The notes: generated from the sequence alone by a model not told the origin. A stretch of 64,000 bases of DNA from an uncultured Lachnospiraceae bacterium (GCA_947053345.1 CAMRSM010000002.1:1-64000), one strand, 5' to 3'; positions 1 to 8,980 are shown, counted from the first letter of the stretch. Translations and numbers: made by a program.

Positions 1-76
1 GACAGAAATGCATTCCACGGTTTAGGGGATTGGGAGGGCATATGCGGAACAAACAATAGAAAGGAACCAGACAATC

Positions 77-1108
77 ATGAGTTTTACATTTATCAGGGAA
101 GTCATGTCCCCGGAAGAATTAAAAAAACGTCTCCCGCTCTCCGACTACGCCGTAAAGGTTAAAAAAGAGCGCGATGAACAGATCCGCCGGATTTTTACCG
201 GCGAATCCGACAAATTTTTAGTAATCATCGGCCCGTGCTCCGCGGATAACGAGGAGGCGGTACTTGATTATATGAACCGGCTGGCAAAACTCGCCGGGCA
301 GGTTTCCGATAAGCTTCTCATCATCCCGCGCATATACACAAACAAACCGCGCACCACAGGTGAGGGCTACAAGGGTATCCTCTCCCAGCCGGATCCGGAG
401 AAGAAACCGGATTTCCAGGAAGGGCTTTTGGCGATGCGCCGCATGCACCTGCGCGCGATTGACGAGACGGGGCTGACGGCAGCCGACGAAATGCTTTACC
501 CGGAAAACTGGCCGTATGTTGATGACATCCTCTCCTACGTAGCCGTGGGGGCGCGCTCCGTCGAGGATCAGCAGCACAGGCTCACCATCAGCGGGATGGA
601 CATTCCGGCAGGAATGAAAAACCCGACAAGCGGAGCCTTGTCCGTGATGATGAACTCCGTTGTTGCCGCCCAGAAAAACCACACGTTCCTCTACCGAAAA
701 TACGAAGTTGAGACAACCGGGAACCCGCTTGCGCACACGATCCTGCGGGGTGCGACCAACAAACATAACCAGAACATTGCCAATTACCACTACGAAGATC
801 TGATGCGGGTGCTTGAAATGTATGAGGAACGCCCACAGCTGAAAAATCCTGCCTGTATCGTTGACTCGAACCATTCCAACTCAAACAAGCAGTATGCCGA
901 ACAGCCGCGCATTGTCAAGGAAGTCCTGCACAGCCGCCGCATGAATCCTGCCCTGCACGCGCTCGTCAAAGGTGTCATGGTCGAAAGCTACATCGAGCCG
1001 GGCTGCCAGAAGGTCGGGGAGCATGTCTACGGAAAATCCATCACAGATCCTTGTCTTGGCTGGGATATGACCGAACGGCTGCTGCTTGACATGGCAGAAA
1101 TCCTGTAA
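77..1108 (+). CDS. aroF: 3-deoxy-7-phosphoheptulonate (DAHP) synthase, class I
   Basis: This enzyme condenses phosphoenolpyruvate with erythrose 4-phosphate, the first step of the shikimate pathway to aromatic amino acids. The 343-residue length fits the AroF/AroG/AroH type. Visible motifs are IIGPCSADN near residue 50, KPRTTGEGYKG near 90-100 (phosphoenolpyruvate/metal site region), GMKNPTSG near 180 and DSNHSNSNK near 265. The N-terminal extension ahead of the barrel is where feedback inhibition acts in this family; the inhibitor cannot be read here. The ATG follows AAAGGAACC at a slightly long spacing. The gene stands alone on the plus strand and converges on the spoIIM-like gene with only 10 bases between them. 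The choice among aroF/G/H names is arbitrary. Confidence 0.95.
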   Translation: MSFTFIREVMSPEELKKRLPLSDYAVKVKKERDEQIRRIFTGESDKFLVIIGPCSADNEEAVLDYMNRLAKLAGQVSDKLLIIPRIYTNKPRTTGEGYKGILSQPDPEKKPDFQEGLLAMRRMHLRAIDETGLTAADEMLYPENWPYVDDILSYVAVGARSVEDQQHRLTISGMDIPAGMKNPTSGALSVMMNSVVAAQKNHTFLYRKYEVETTGNPLAHTILRGATNKHNQNIANYHYEDLMRVLEMYEERPQLKNPACIVDSNHSNSNKQYAEQPRIVKEVLHSRRMNPALHALVKGVMVESYIEPGCQKVGEHVYGKSITDPCLGWDMTERLLLDMAEIL

Positions 1109-1118
1109 AAACACGGCC

Positions 1119-1739
1119 TTAAAACAGCACCCCGGCAGCTTTCTGCAAAAACCATGTGCCGATCCAGACTTCCAGCGCACTTTCCGCGAAGCAGGCTGCC
1201 ATCAATGCAACAACCCGCTTCCCGGACAAGTGCAGCAGTTTCAGCTTGTGCAGGCCGAGAATATTGTCGGCATCGTACTCCAACGTATTTCTCTCCCTCC
1301 ATGCGTGCCATGCCAGAAAAAAGCAAAAACTCCAGATCGGCATCGCGACCAATGCCTGCGGAAAGTAGTAGGAAAACACAAGCCAGGCTCCTTTTATATT
1401 GTAGTGCGGAAGTACGCTCGTGAGGAGATAACCAAGCAAAAACCCCTGTCTTAGCACAAGGAATGCCGTATACGGAAGATTCAGCCAAGTCAGCGCAAAC
1501 AAAAAATATAAAAAGAGATGTTTCAGTTTTTCCCATACAGTGTACAAGTAAAGATCAAAACTAGGGGTTGCCAACGCGATTTGCTTTATGTATGTCTCAT
1601 CCACCCAACTCTTCTCATCCCCTGCTACCGCAGCTGCCAATTTCAAACATAAAAATCCCAGAAACATCCCAAAAAGAAAAAGAACCGCAACATAAGTTGC
1701 CAGTTCCTTTTCTTTTAGTTGAATCCCCCGTTTTGCCAT
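1119..1739 (-). CDS. spoIIM: SpoIIM-like (stage II sporulation protein M family) membrane protein
   Basis: This is a predicted integral membrane protein of 206 residues with about five hydrophobic segments and a short basic N-terminus. The pattern of an N-terminal helix (TYVAVLFLFGMFLGF), a central GFLLGYLL stretch and a late YYFPQALVAMP segment matches the SpoIIM/DUF95 family. SpoIIM is part of the DMP peptidoglycan-remodelling machine that drives engulfment during sporulation. The ATG at 1739 is chosen because GGGGAG lies 5 bases upstream; an upstream ATG at 1778 would add 13 unlikely residues. It is the last gene of a minus-strand run after proC and the NUDIX gene. Family assignment rests on topology and motif resemblance, so related DUF95 proteins remain possible. 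Confidence 0.72.
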   Translation of the reverse strand: MAKRGIQLKEKELATYVAVLFLFGMFLGFLCLKLAAAVAGDEKSWVDETYIKQIALATPSFDLYLYTVWEKLKHLFLYFLFALTWLNLPYTAFLVLRQGFLLGYLLTSVLPHYNIKGAWLVFSYYFPQALVAMPIWSFCFFLAWHAWRERNTLEYDADNILGLHKLKLLHLSGKRVVALMAACFAESALEVWIGTWFLQKAAGVLF

Positions 1740-1924
1740 GCGTACTCCCCCGTTTCCGATGCCATGCCAAGGCATCATTGTTTTATGGCGGGAAACTGTG
1801 CAAAGCGATATTTACAGTCGCGTTCTTCTGTGCAAAAGGGGACATCCCCAAATCCTCTTCATAAATCCTGCGGTTCTCTCACATTTCCCTGTCCCAAAAA
1901 CATTGTATGTGGGGGTGAAATGAT

Positions 1925-2470
1925 CTATGCCTGCTTTTCACGCATCTTTTTTGTATTGTAAGCGAGAAGCGCCGCAATCGTTTTCGCGTCTTGGATTTTC
2001 CCCGCAAGGATCATATCGATCAATTCGTCAAGCGGGTGTACCTCCACATTCAGGAATTCATCCGGATCAAGGTGCTGCTTTGCCGGGGTCAGTTCTTCCG
2101 TGTAATAAATGCCGATCAGCTCATTGCAGAAAGCTACTGTCGTATAAAGGTCAAACAGATGCCCGACCCTGCCTGCCCGGTATCCGGTCTCTTCCTCAAG
2201 CTCCCGCACCGCCGCCGTCTGCCTGTCCTCACCCGCGTTCAATGCCCCCGCCGGGATCTCCAGAGTATAACGCTCCGGCGCATTGCGGTACTGACGCACC
2301 ATAATGACATCCCCGTTCTCCTTCACCGGAACAATGGCCGCCGCGCCCTTGTGCTCAATAAAATCCCAGACTTCCGTATTGCCGTCCGGAAGCTGCATCG
2401 TATCGCTGTAAAATTTTACGATTTTCCCCTCAAATTCAAGTTTCCGGTCAATTCTTTTATGATCTGCCAT
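1925..2470 (-). CDS. nudF: NUDIX hydrolase, ADP-ribose pyrophosphatase type
   Basis: This is a 181-residue NUDIX enzyme that probably hydrolyses ADP-ribose to AMP and ribose 5-phosphate. The complete Nudix box runs from Gly75 through Glu81 to the RELEEETGY block at 89-97, supplying the metal-binding glutamates. The preceding region (GAAAIVPV, VRQYRNAPERYTLEIPAG) is the usual ADP-ribose pyrophosphatase signature, and length is typical. The ATG follows AGGAGGAGCATACAGT. It sits between proC and the spoIIM-like gene, the same strand and close spacing suggesting co-transcription. Confidence 0.9.
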   Translation of the reverse strand: MADHKRIDRKLEFEGKIVKFYSDTMQLPDGNTEVWDFIEHKGAAAIVPVKENGDVIMVRQYRNAPERYTLEIPAGALNAGEDRQTAAVRELEEETGYRAGRVGHLFDLYTTVAFCNELIGIYYTEELTPAKQHLDPDEFLNVEVHPLDELIDMILAGKIQDAKTIAALLAYNTKKMREKQA

Positions 2471-2611
2471 ACTGTATGCTCCTCCTGATTTTATGTTCTG
2501 CGTATGCCCGTACCGTCCAAATCCCCGCAGAAAGACTTTTTGATCCGTTCCTTTCCGGAAAATCTTTTTCTCCGCTTTACAGGTACGCGCTGTTTTTTAC
2601 ATCCCGCATCC

Positions 2612-3412
2612 TCACATTTTCTTTGCGTTCATGCTCTCTGCTTTTTCATAACATGCGTCCGCCGCTTTCAGTACGGCATTGCGGAATCCGTGCTCCTCAA
2701 GGGCAGCCACACCCGCGATCGTTGTGCCTCCCGGCGAGCAGACCGCATCCTTTAATTTCCCCGGGTGTTCCCCGGTCTCAAGCAGCATTTTAGCGGACCC
2801 GAGCACGGTCTGGGCGACAAGGCGGTATGCCATTTCGCGGGGAATCCCGTACTTCACCACCCCGTCCGCAAGTGCTTCCATAAACATATAGACAAACGCC
2901 GGGGAACTTCCGTTCGCGCAGATGGCAGCATTCATAAGGTTCTCTGTGATCTCCTCAATCTTGCCGAGGCTTAAAAACAGCTTGCGCACCACCTCTTTTT
3001 CCACTTCCGTGACTTCCCCCGAATAACTGATGCAGGTCATGCCCTCACCAAGCATTGCCGGGGTGTTCGGCATGGCGCGCACAATCTTTGCTGCCCCTGT
3101 CCGGCGCTTTAACTCCTCCACCGTAACCCCCGCCATCACGGAGACAATAATCTTCTCCTTCGACATGGCGAGTTTGACATCCGGGTATACCTCCGGCGCG
3201 TACTGCGGTTTTACCGCGAGCACGATAATGTCCGACTGCATCACCATCTCAAGCAGGCGCGGCGCGTATGGCACGCCAAGCTCTGCACTAAGCGCCTCCT
3301 CATGCTCTCTGCGCTTTGTCTGGAATGTGACATTTTCCGCCCCGAACGCCGCGACCGCGCCCTTTAACAGCGGGTAGCCCATATTTCCCGCTCCGATCAA
3401 CGATATTTTCAC
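2612..3412 (-). CDS. proC: Pyrroline-5-carboxylate reductase
   Basis: ProC reduces 1-pyrroline-5-carboxylate to proline with NAD(P)H, the last step of proline synthesis. The Rossmann motif is at the very start (ISLIGAGNMG), followed by AVKPQYAPEV and the conserved VRAMPNTPAMLGEGMT block. The C-terminal dimerisation domain contains CSPGGTTIAGVAALEEHGFR. A GTG start at 3412 is preferred because AAGGAGG lies 5 bases before it and gives 266 residues, the family norm; the longer frame to 3466 would put unrelated residues before the nucleotide site. proB and proA lie about 40 kb away in this window. Confidence 0.95.
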   Translation of the reverse strand: MKISLIGAGNMGYPLLKGAVAAFGAENVTFQTKRREHEEALSAELGVPYAPRLLEMVMQSDIIVLAVKPQYAPEVYPDVKLAMSKEKIIVSVMAGVTVEELKRRTGAAKIVRAMPNTPAMLGEGMTCISYSGEVTEVEKEVVRKLFLSLGKIEEITENLMNAAICANGSSPAFVYMFMEALADGVVKYGIPREMAYRLVAQTVLGSAKMLLETGEHPGKLKDAVCSPGGTTIAGVAALEEHGFRNAVLKAADACYEKAESMNAKKM

Positions 3413-3422
3413 GCGTTCCTCC

Positions 3423-3647
3423 TTATCCCCGGTAAACTCCGGACAAAATATAGATACCATTTTCAAATGGCTTTATTTTCCCAATTTGTTCCTCATTTAT
3501 TGTAATACAGCTTTCTCCGAATTTCAAGCCATCTTCCGAACTTTCTTCAAAACAATAATATGTTCTTGTCATCCCTTCCGGATCCATGATATAATACCGG
3601 CAGACATTATGTCTGTGCCAATTTGCTGTCCGATAGGGAATCCGCAC
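3423..3647 (-). CDS. Possible small hypothetical protein upstream of proC
   Basis: An open frame of up to 74 codons ends 10 bases before the proC start. The likely start is GTG at 3647, or an internal ATG reading MDPEGM near 3590. GGAGG lies some 14 bases before the GTG, which is far. The C-terminal half is acidic and looks protein-like (EEQIGKIKPFENGIYILSG). No family is recognised. It could be the 3' remnant of a larger decayed gene, because the 250 bases upstream hold no convincing frame. Confidence 0.3.
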   Translation of the reverse strand: MRIPYRTANWHRHNVCRYYIMDPEGMTRTYYCFEESSEDGLKFGESCITINEEQIGKIKPFENGIYILSGVYRG

Positions 3648-3902
3648 TGCAGGTACGGATTCCTCCGCAAACGGTGATTGCTCATTTAGAACAATTCATC
3701 TCCGAAAGGGAAACCCTGTTAAAACATTTTTCCTGTCCGGAGCACATGATACCTGCGTCGGTTCGCTGTCCGGTTCAAGGGAGGATATCTTTCTTTGGGA
3801 ACTGCCGCTGCCCTCTTGGAGCGATTCATCCGCCAAAGGCAGCATGTTGGATAACATAATAAAATACTTTGCAGGCATTCAAGAAAAAACAGGAGGGATT
3901 CC

Positions 3903-4448
3903 ATGTGCCAATTTAACTATACCATTGTAAAAAGCAAAAAATCCGTTTCCTACTTAAGAAACCACGGCTATTCCTGCCTGGACATTTTTCCGGGCGGCTA
4001 CAAAGCATTTGGCGGAAATAAACCCGGATATTGCGACTGCGGATCGATGGTCGGTTCCCAGTCTTTTGATCAGAAAAACAAAGACATATATCCGTCAAAG
4101 CTCCCCGCGGATAACAGCCATGCCGCACCGGGGAATCCGGTTTTTCCGCAAAATGAAACAACCGTGGAGATTTTATCCGGCCTGAAACCACAGGCAGGGA
4201 TACCCGCCGGAATACCCCGCCCAAAAAGCGAAGGGATTTCCTGGCCCTACATAAGAAGCATCCGGGAATTCCTTTATTACCACAGGATCTTCAAACGGCT
4301 TCTGGAATTTGAACCCTATATCTGCTTTACCCATATTTTTGACAAGCCCGGGGAGCTTACAACAGTAAAAACACTGCGGCTTTCCGAATTGGAATGTAGG
4401 GATCTGGCACTGCTTGGGCAGGATCAGGTGCTGAAAATACGAAGATAG
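3903..4448 (+). CDS. Hypothetical protein (181 aa)
   Basis: This frame begins with an ATG placed 5-6 bases after a strong AGGAGGG site. The protein is soluble, with a Cys/Gly-rich N-terminal part (YSCLDIFPGG, YCDCGSMVGSQS) and a C-terminal part rich in charged and aromatic residues ending in basic residues. It has no signal peptide or membrane segment. No domain is recognised. It is followed after 23 bases by the P-loop kinase gene, so the two probably form a small operon ending at the terminator near 4990. Confidence 0.65.
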   Translation: MCQFNYTIVKSKKSVSYLRNHGYSCLDIFPGGYKAFGGNKPGYCDCGSMVGSQSFDQKNKDIYPSKLPADNSHAAPGNPVFPQNETTVEILSGLKPQAGIPAGIPRPKSEGISWPYIRSIREFLYYHRIFKRLLEFEPYICFTHIFDKPGELTTVKTLRLSELECRDLALLGQDQVLKIRR

Positions 4449-4471
4449 CAAAGAAGGGAGAATAAGACATC

Positions 4472-4972
4472 ATGTCTACTCTGATCATACTCCGCGGAAA
4501 TTCCGGAAGCGGAAAGTCCAGTGCCGCAAGGGCACTACAGCAAAAAATCGGCAGAAACACCCTTTTGATCCCTCAGGATACCATCCGGCGCGATCTGCTG
4601 TGGACAAAGGACGGAAAGGATAACGCTGCCCTTCCGCTGCTGACTGACCTGTTACACTATGGACATGCCCACTGTGAACATGTCATTCTGGAAGGTATCT
4701 TAAATGCCGATTGGTACTTATCTCTTTTTGAGACGGCAAATAAACTTTTCAGCGGCAGGATTCATGCGTATTATTATGACATCCCGTTCGAAGAAACGCT
4801 GAAACGGCACGCGACCAAGGATAAACGCTTTGAATTTGGGGAAGCTGAAATGCGCCGCTGGTGGAAGGAAAAAGATTTTATCGGCATCATCCCCGAAAAA
4901 ACATTTACGGAAACCGTTTCTCTTGAGGATGCCGTCGATTGTATCCTGCATGACATTTCATCAGAAATTTAA
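4472..4972 (+). CDS. P-loop kinase / zeta-toxin-like ATPase
   Basis: This is a 166-residue small kinase-like NTPase. A Walker A motif GNSGSGKSS at residues 9-17 follows the first strand (LIILR), and an acidic QDTIRRDLL segment comes at about 35-43, where related kinases bind substrate. A VILEGIL strand and a lid-like KRFEFGEAEMRRWW region complete the fold. Such stand-alone proteins are usually annotated as AAA, uridine-kinase-like or zeta-toxin family; the substrate cannot be deduced. There is no antitoxin-like partner: the upstream 181-residue protein is not recognisable as one. A terminator follows directly. Confidence 0.8.
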   Translation: MSTLIILRGNSGSGKSSAARALQQKIGRNTLLIPQDTIRRDLLWTKDGKDNAALPLLTDLLHYGHAHCEHVILEGILNADWYLSLFETANKLFSGRIHAYYYDIPFEETLKRHATKDKRFEFGEAEMRRWWKEKDFIGIIPEKTFTETVSLEDAVDCILHDISSEI

Positions 4973-5012
4973 AATAGAGGGAGGGATTTTTCCATCCCTC
5001 TATTTCCGTTTT
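4972..5012 (+). terminator. Rho-independent terminator after the kinase gene
   Basis: AAATAGAGGGA pairs with TCCCTCTATTT, extended by an inner GGA/TCC across one mismatch and a four-base loop, followed by a T-rich stretch. It overlaps the stop codon of the kinase gene. Confidence 0.8.
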
Positions 5013-5082
5013 ACTGCAATCCCCGATATCCCAGCCGCCAAACAGTTTTCCTTGCGAAAGACGGATGAAAATTATCCCAGAC

Positions 5083-6642
5083 TCAATAAAACTTTTTCAT
5101 TTCCGAAACCGTCAGTTTTTCAACATATGCGTTTTCGGATGAAATCGTCAGCCGGTTTAATGCATTGTCCTGAATATAAGTCATTCCCATAAATACACTT
5201 CCGCCATCCGCAAATATTTCCGTATATACCGTGTCAAAGATCACACGGAGCGTCAGAAATCCGCCCTCTCCCTGGACGAGAGCTTCTTTCTCCAAACACT
5301 TTAAAATATTCTCGGCAGCGCGGTATTCGATGTCCAGACCGAAAAGTGAAAGCTGAAACGAACTTCCGCATTCTATTCTCAGCATGATATCGCAGCATTT
5401 ACTTTTCATCTTTTGTTTAAAGTTTTCTCCGGAAATAATATAAAAATTCTCAAAGTGGTTGGTATCTACATAAAGCTTTTCGATTTCCGGCACGGGATTT
5501 GCACACAGGCGCAGTGCACCGTTTACTGTCCTGAGTGTCATTTCCTGCGGAATATCCATGCAGCTGCCAAACGGCATACCGGGAATTACCACCGTCACAA
5601 AGGCAGTGCGTATTCTTCTGCCGTCTGAAACATCGGACCACGACTGCGCGGCATAGGAACTATTTCCGTAATTCAGGCGAAGCTGCTCCGTTTCCGGTAC
5701 AAATTTCCCACCGTCAAAGCTGCCGATATAATACCGGTCCGAAGCAGCGGAGAAAATCCATTTTTCGTTATCTTTATCCCCATCCAAAGCCAGAGGATAA
5801 AAGTCAGGGCACTCCGCATCCCCCGGTAATTCAATCCGCTGGATCTCCTCCCAGTCAAGCAGGTTTTTTGACCGAAACAGGGCAAATTCATGCCCATCCA
5901 AAAACAGAGCCATAATATAACTGTCGTCCGGTTCATAATATATGACCTTTGGATCGCGGTTCCCTTCCACGATCTGGCCGATCAGGGGATTTTTCCCATA
6001 TCGGACCAGCGTTTTCCCACCGTCCGTACTGTAAGCAAGATTTTGTGTAAACGGCTTCCCTTTCGAGGCTTTTGATGTGTTTCCCGCGCAAGTATAAAAG
6101 AACAGAACCGTATCTTCATCCCCTTGCTTTAAACCGGTCACGTTTTTCCTGTCAACAATCGCACTGCCGGAAAAAACCGTTCCCATTTCATCGGGAAACA
6201 GGGCATCGTCCCTCTCTTGCCAATGGATCAGGTCGTTACTTTCCGCCGCGCCCCAGTGCATATTCTCCCACGTCGTGGCGGCGGGATTATGTTGGTAAAA
6301 CATAAGATACTTCCCGTTATAAAATACAAGCCCGTTCGGGTCATTCAGCCATCCACGCGCCGCCGTATAATGGGCAAGCGGACGGTATTTCCCGTCACGC
6401 TCAAAGGGGGCGGTTTCGGATTTTTCGATCACGATATCAATATCACAGCCGCACGCAACCCGGATCGTTTTACCCCGAAACCGCTCCATATTGATTGGAA
6501 AACGATAGTCCGGTTCGTCATAATCAAGAGAAATGACAAGGTCGTACACCAGCGTACCGTCAATGTAAAAAAGCAGCCGTTTTTTCTGCGCATGATCGCT
6601 TGCAGGCAGAATAATATACTTGCTGTCACATACAAATTCCAT
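5083..6642 (-). CDS. GH32 beta-fructosidase (levanase/sucrose hydrolase type), intracellular
   Basis: This glycoside hydrolase family 32 enzyme releases fructose from fructans or sucrose. The nucleophile motif WLNDPNG follows HYTAARG in the N-terminal third. RDPKVIYY (the RDP motif) and ECPDFYPLA (acid/base Glu) come in order, and a C-terminal beta-sandwich completes the protein. About 85 residues precede the propeller as a small beta domain, resembling the N-terminal DUF4980-type domain of some GH32 enzymes. The ATG at 6642 has AAAGGAACAGGA upstream; a GTG at 6699 has no good site. There is no signal peptide, so it acts in the cytoplasm. It lies behind the leucine-rich-repeat gene in a short minus-strand operon. 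No transporter is adjacent, so the substrate is open. Confidence 0.93.
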   Translation of the reverse strand: MEFVCDSKYIILPASDHAQKKRLLFYIDGTLVYDLVISLDYDEPDYRFPINMERFRGKTIRVACGCDIDIVIEKSETAPFERDGKYRPLAHYTAARGWLNDPNGLVFYNGKYLMFYQHNPAATTWENMHWGAAESNDLIHWQERDDALFPDEMGTVFSGSAIVDRKNVTGLKQGDEDTVLFFYTCAGNTSKASKGKPFTQNLAYSTDGGKTLVRYGKNPLIGQIVEGNRDPKVIYYEPDDSYIMALFLDGHEFALFRSKNLLDWEEIQRIELPGDAECPDFYPLALDGDKDNEKWIFSAASDRYYIGSFDGGKFVPETEQLRLNYGNSSYAAQSWSDVSDGRRIRTAFVTVVIPGMPFGSCMDIPQEMTLRTVNGALRLCANPVPEIEKLYVDTNHFENFYIISGENFKQKMKSKCCDIMLRIECGSSFQLSLFGLDIEYRAAENILKCLEKEALVQGEGGFLTLRVIFDTVYTEIFADGGSVFMGMTYIQDNALNRLTISSENAYVEKLTVSEMKKFY

Positions 6643-6731
6643 AAGTCCTGTTCCTTTCGCGGATTGTTTTTTCAATTTTCCACCTATCCAATTTTCCACC
6701 CAAAATCAACCCTGTCATTTTCCTGCCAAAC

Positions 6732-7262
6732 CTACCGTACCAGTTTCGGGCAGCGGTCAAAAACCCCTTTCCCCATCTCTACCCCTCTTTCCGGCATTTC
6801 AACCAACACAAGTTCCGGATTGTTTGAAAATGCACCGGACTCAAGCGATTTTAAACCTGCCGGCAATTTCACCTTCCTCAACCTCCGGCACGAATTAAAC
6901 GCGTACTCGCCAATTTCGGCCACCCCGTCCGGAATTTCCACTTCCTCAAGGGAAGCGCAGCCGGAAAAAGTTTCCGGCTGGATGACCGTGATTCCTTTCG
7001 GCAGACGGATTTCTGCTAAACCTGCGCACTCGGAAAAAGCCTCCGCTCCGATTTGTGTCACACACTCCGGAACCACAACCGAATTTAAAAATTCCGCACC
7101 CAAAAATGCACCGCATCCGATTTCTGTCACGGGCTTTCCCCCGTAAACTTCCGGAATCCTGACCTGTTTCACACTCTCATTCTCTTTTCCAAGAAAATCC
7201 ACGACGGCATAACCGCTCTCATTTTCCTCAAACTCAAACATCCCATCCATTTCCCCCTGCAT
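6732..7262 (-). CDS. BspA-type leucine-rich repeat protein, small and cytoplasmic
   Basis: The 176-residue protein consists almost wholly of LRR_5/BspA-like repeats of about 23 residues. Each carries the pattern of an AF..C..L segment followed by ..I.LP.G, for example AFSECAGLAEIRLPKGI and AFNSCRRLRKVKLPAGL. Most BspA-like proteins are secreted adhesins, but this one has no signal peptide or anchor. The ATG follows AAAGGAGGAG closely. It precedes the GH32 gene by 89 bases on the same strand. Function is unknown. Confidence 0.85.
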   Translation of the reverse strand: MQGEMDGMFEFEENESGYAVVDFLGKENESVKQVRIPEVYGGKPVTEIGCGAFLGAEFLNSVVVPECVTQIGAEAFSECAGLAEIRLPKGITVIQPETFSGCASLEEVEIPDGVAEIGEYAFNSCRRLRKVKLPAGLKSLESGAFSNNPELVLVEMPERGVEMGKGVFDRCPKLVR

Positions 7263-7999
7263 CCCGTTCTCCTCCTTTATTTTTTATGAACCGCCCGGCA
7301 TCCGTGATGTCGAAAATCATTTTATGATCCATCCGGAATCAACCGAAAACCTACAGCCACTTTTTAATGCAAAGTCCTATACCCGGTCATGTTACCGCAA
7401 GTATACCATACAAATTTGAACAAATTATGAACAGCGCCAGCCCTTTCCTTCAATGACTGCCGCTGTTCCCCTATTTCAAAATTCCTGTGTTACATGCGTC
7501 ACGCCCCGCAATCATTCCCGCAGTTTTTCCAATGCGCTGTTGGCATATGGCCGATAACCTGCCCCGGTTACTTTCGTCGGCGATTCCACCATTTCCCGCA
7601 GGACAAGTCGCTGCGTTTCCATCATTATTTTTCCGTGTTCTGTTATGTTTTCTGCCATATAAAGTGCCCCATCAAAAATTAGTCCATGCAAAAATTAAAA
7701 CATAAAGTTTATTTAAAGTCAAGAAACCTGTTACATCCTGACAATCCAAAACTCATTTTCATATCCCCCACTTTCTTTTAAACATGACATAATGTTGTCA
7801 TGTTCACTGTGTTAAACTTATCATAGATCGTTCCCATTCCATTGACCAATCTTTCACGAACTGTTACCGTTTTTCGGTAATGCTCTTTTCTGTGCGAAAT
7901 GGAGGAAAAAATCCGGCGTTGCACTTCAACTATGAAAAGAAAGTCCGGCAGTGGAAAAACACGTTTCTATCTTTACAAAAACACAGGAGGAATTTCCAC
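7263..7999. other. Non-coding spacer between divergent transcription units
   Basis: The 737 bases hold no convincing gene; short frames inside lack ribosome sites and protein-like composition. The right part carries the operator palindrome and promoter of the GyrI-like gene. The left part must contain the promoter of the LRR-GH32 operon. An extended -10-like TGGTATACT is visible on the minus strand near 7400, without a good -35. Confidence 0.6.
7781..7824 (+). promoter_or_regulatory. Operator palindrome overlapping a promoter for the GyrI-like/DUF3795 gene
   Basis: AACATGACA at 7781-7789 and TGTCATGTT at 7796-7804 form a perfect 9-bp inverted repeat with a 6-base spacer, the size of a dimeric repressor site. 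The right arm overlaps a -35 box TTGTCA (7795-7800), which is 18 bases from TATCAT (7819-7824). A repressor bound here should block the promoter of the gene starting at 8000. The regulator is not in the window. Confidence 0.6.
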
Positions 8000-8926
8000 A
8001 TGGCATTTGATTTCAAAAAAGAATACAAAGAATTTTACATGCCGCCAAAAAAACCTGGCATACTCACCGTACCTGCCATGAATTATCTTGCCGTCCGCGG
8101 CACGGGCGACCCAAACGATGAGAACGGTGAGTACAAAGCATCCATCGGCCTGCTCTACGGCATTGCCTTCACCCTGAAAATGAGTTATAAAGGCGACCAC
8201 AAGATCAAAGGGTATTTTGAATATGTTGTGCCGCCGCTTGAGGGTTTTTGGTGGCAGGATGGGATCGAAGGCATCGACTACGCACGCAAGCAGGATTTCC
8301 ATTTTATCTCCCTGATGCGGCTGCCGGATTTTGTGACCGCGGAGGAATTTGACTGGGCAGTTTCGGAGGCTGCCCGCAAAAAGAAGACGGATTTTTCAAA
8401 GGTTGAATTTCTTACATACGACGAGGGCGAATGCGTGCAGTGCATGCACATCGGCTCCTACGACGACGAGCCGGCAACCATCGCCGCCATGCACGAATAC
8501 GCGGAGCAGCAGGGGTATGAAACGGATTTTTGCACTGGCCGCTATCACCACGAAATCTACCTTTCCGACCCAAGAAAATGTGATATCAGCCGCTTAAAAA
8601 CTGTAGTCCGTCACCCGGTCAAAAAAATAGCCGGGGCGACAAAAGAAAACCGGATCTTAATTGATTCGAGATGTGGGCTGCACTGTACCGGATGCGAGTA
8701 CAAGGAAAGCTGCGGCTGTGGCGGCTGTATTGAAACGATGGGACACCCGTTCCACGGAAAATGTCCGGTTGCCGCCTGCTGCCAGGACAAGGGCATCACA
8801 CACTGCGGGCAGTGCCCGGATATCCCGTGTACACTATTAACACAGTATTCCTGCGACCCGGAGCATGGTGATACCCCAAAGGGCGCAAGGATCGAACAGT
8901 GCAGAAAATGGAAGGAACTTGGTTAA
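8000..8926 (+). CDS. GyrI-like small-molecule-binding domain fused to cysteine-rich DUF3795
   Basis: The 308-residue protein has two parts. Residues 1 to about 205 resemble the GyrI-like/COG4832 SRPBCC-type ligand-binding domain (FKKEYKEFYMPPKKP, YLAVRGTGDPN, MRLPDFVT). Residues from about 215 to the end form a zinc- or cluster-type domain with fourteen cysteines in about 95 residues, starting at SRCGLHCTGCEY, as in DUF3795. The ATG at 8000 is 8 bases after AGGAGG; the frame is open further upstream but has no site there. GyrI-like domains commonly bind or degrade cationic drugs and similar ligands. The fusion could couple ligand binding to metal or redox chemistry, which is inference. A terminator follows. 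Confidence 0.85.
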   Translation: MAFDFKKEYKEFYMPPKKPGILTVPAMNYLAVRGTGDPNDENGEYKASIGLLYGIAFTLKMSYKGDHKIKGYFEYVVPPLEGFWWQDGIEGIDYARKQDFHFISLMRLPDFVTAEEFDWAVSEAARKKKTDFSKVEFLTYDEGECVQCMHIGSYDDEPATIAAMHEYAEQQGYETDFCTGRYHHEIYLSDPRKCDISRLKTVVRHPVKKIAGATKENRILIDSRCGLHCTGCEYKESCGCGGCIETMGHPFHGKCPVAACCQDKGITHCGQCPDIPCTLLTQYSCDPEHGDTPKGARIEQCRKWKELG

Positions 8927-8950
8927 AAACACGACAATCTTACCAAAAAA

Positions 8951-8980
8951 GGGAAGCTGCCATAGCAGCTTCCCTTTTCT
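8951..8980 (+). terminator. Rho-independent terminator
   Basis: GGGAAGCTGC, a CATA loop and GCAGCTTCCC form a perfect 10-bp stem followed by TTTTCT, 24 bases after the stop codon of the GyrI-like/DUF3795 gene. Confidence 0.95.

Noticed and set aside
42-59. Five-codon frame MRNKQ after a strong GGGAGGG site, just before the DAHP synthase gene
   Set aside because: Too short to judge and lacking aromatic codons expected of an attenuator peptide; no terminator/antiterminator pair is visible in the 76 bases available.
3648-3902. Short minus-strand frames upstream of proC as an extension of the 74-codon frame
   Set aside because: They are in different frames and show no shared motif or ribosome site; a decayed gene is possible but cannot be shown.
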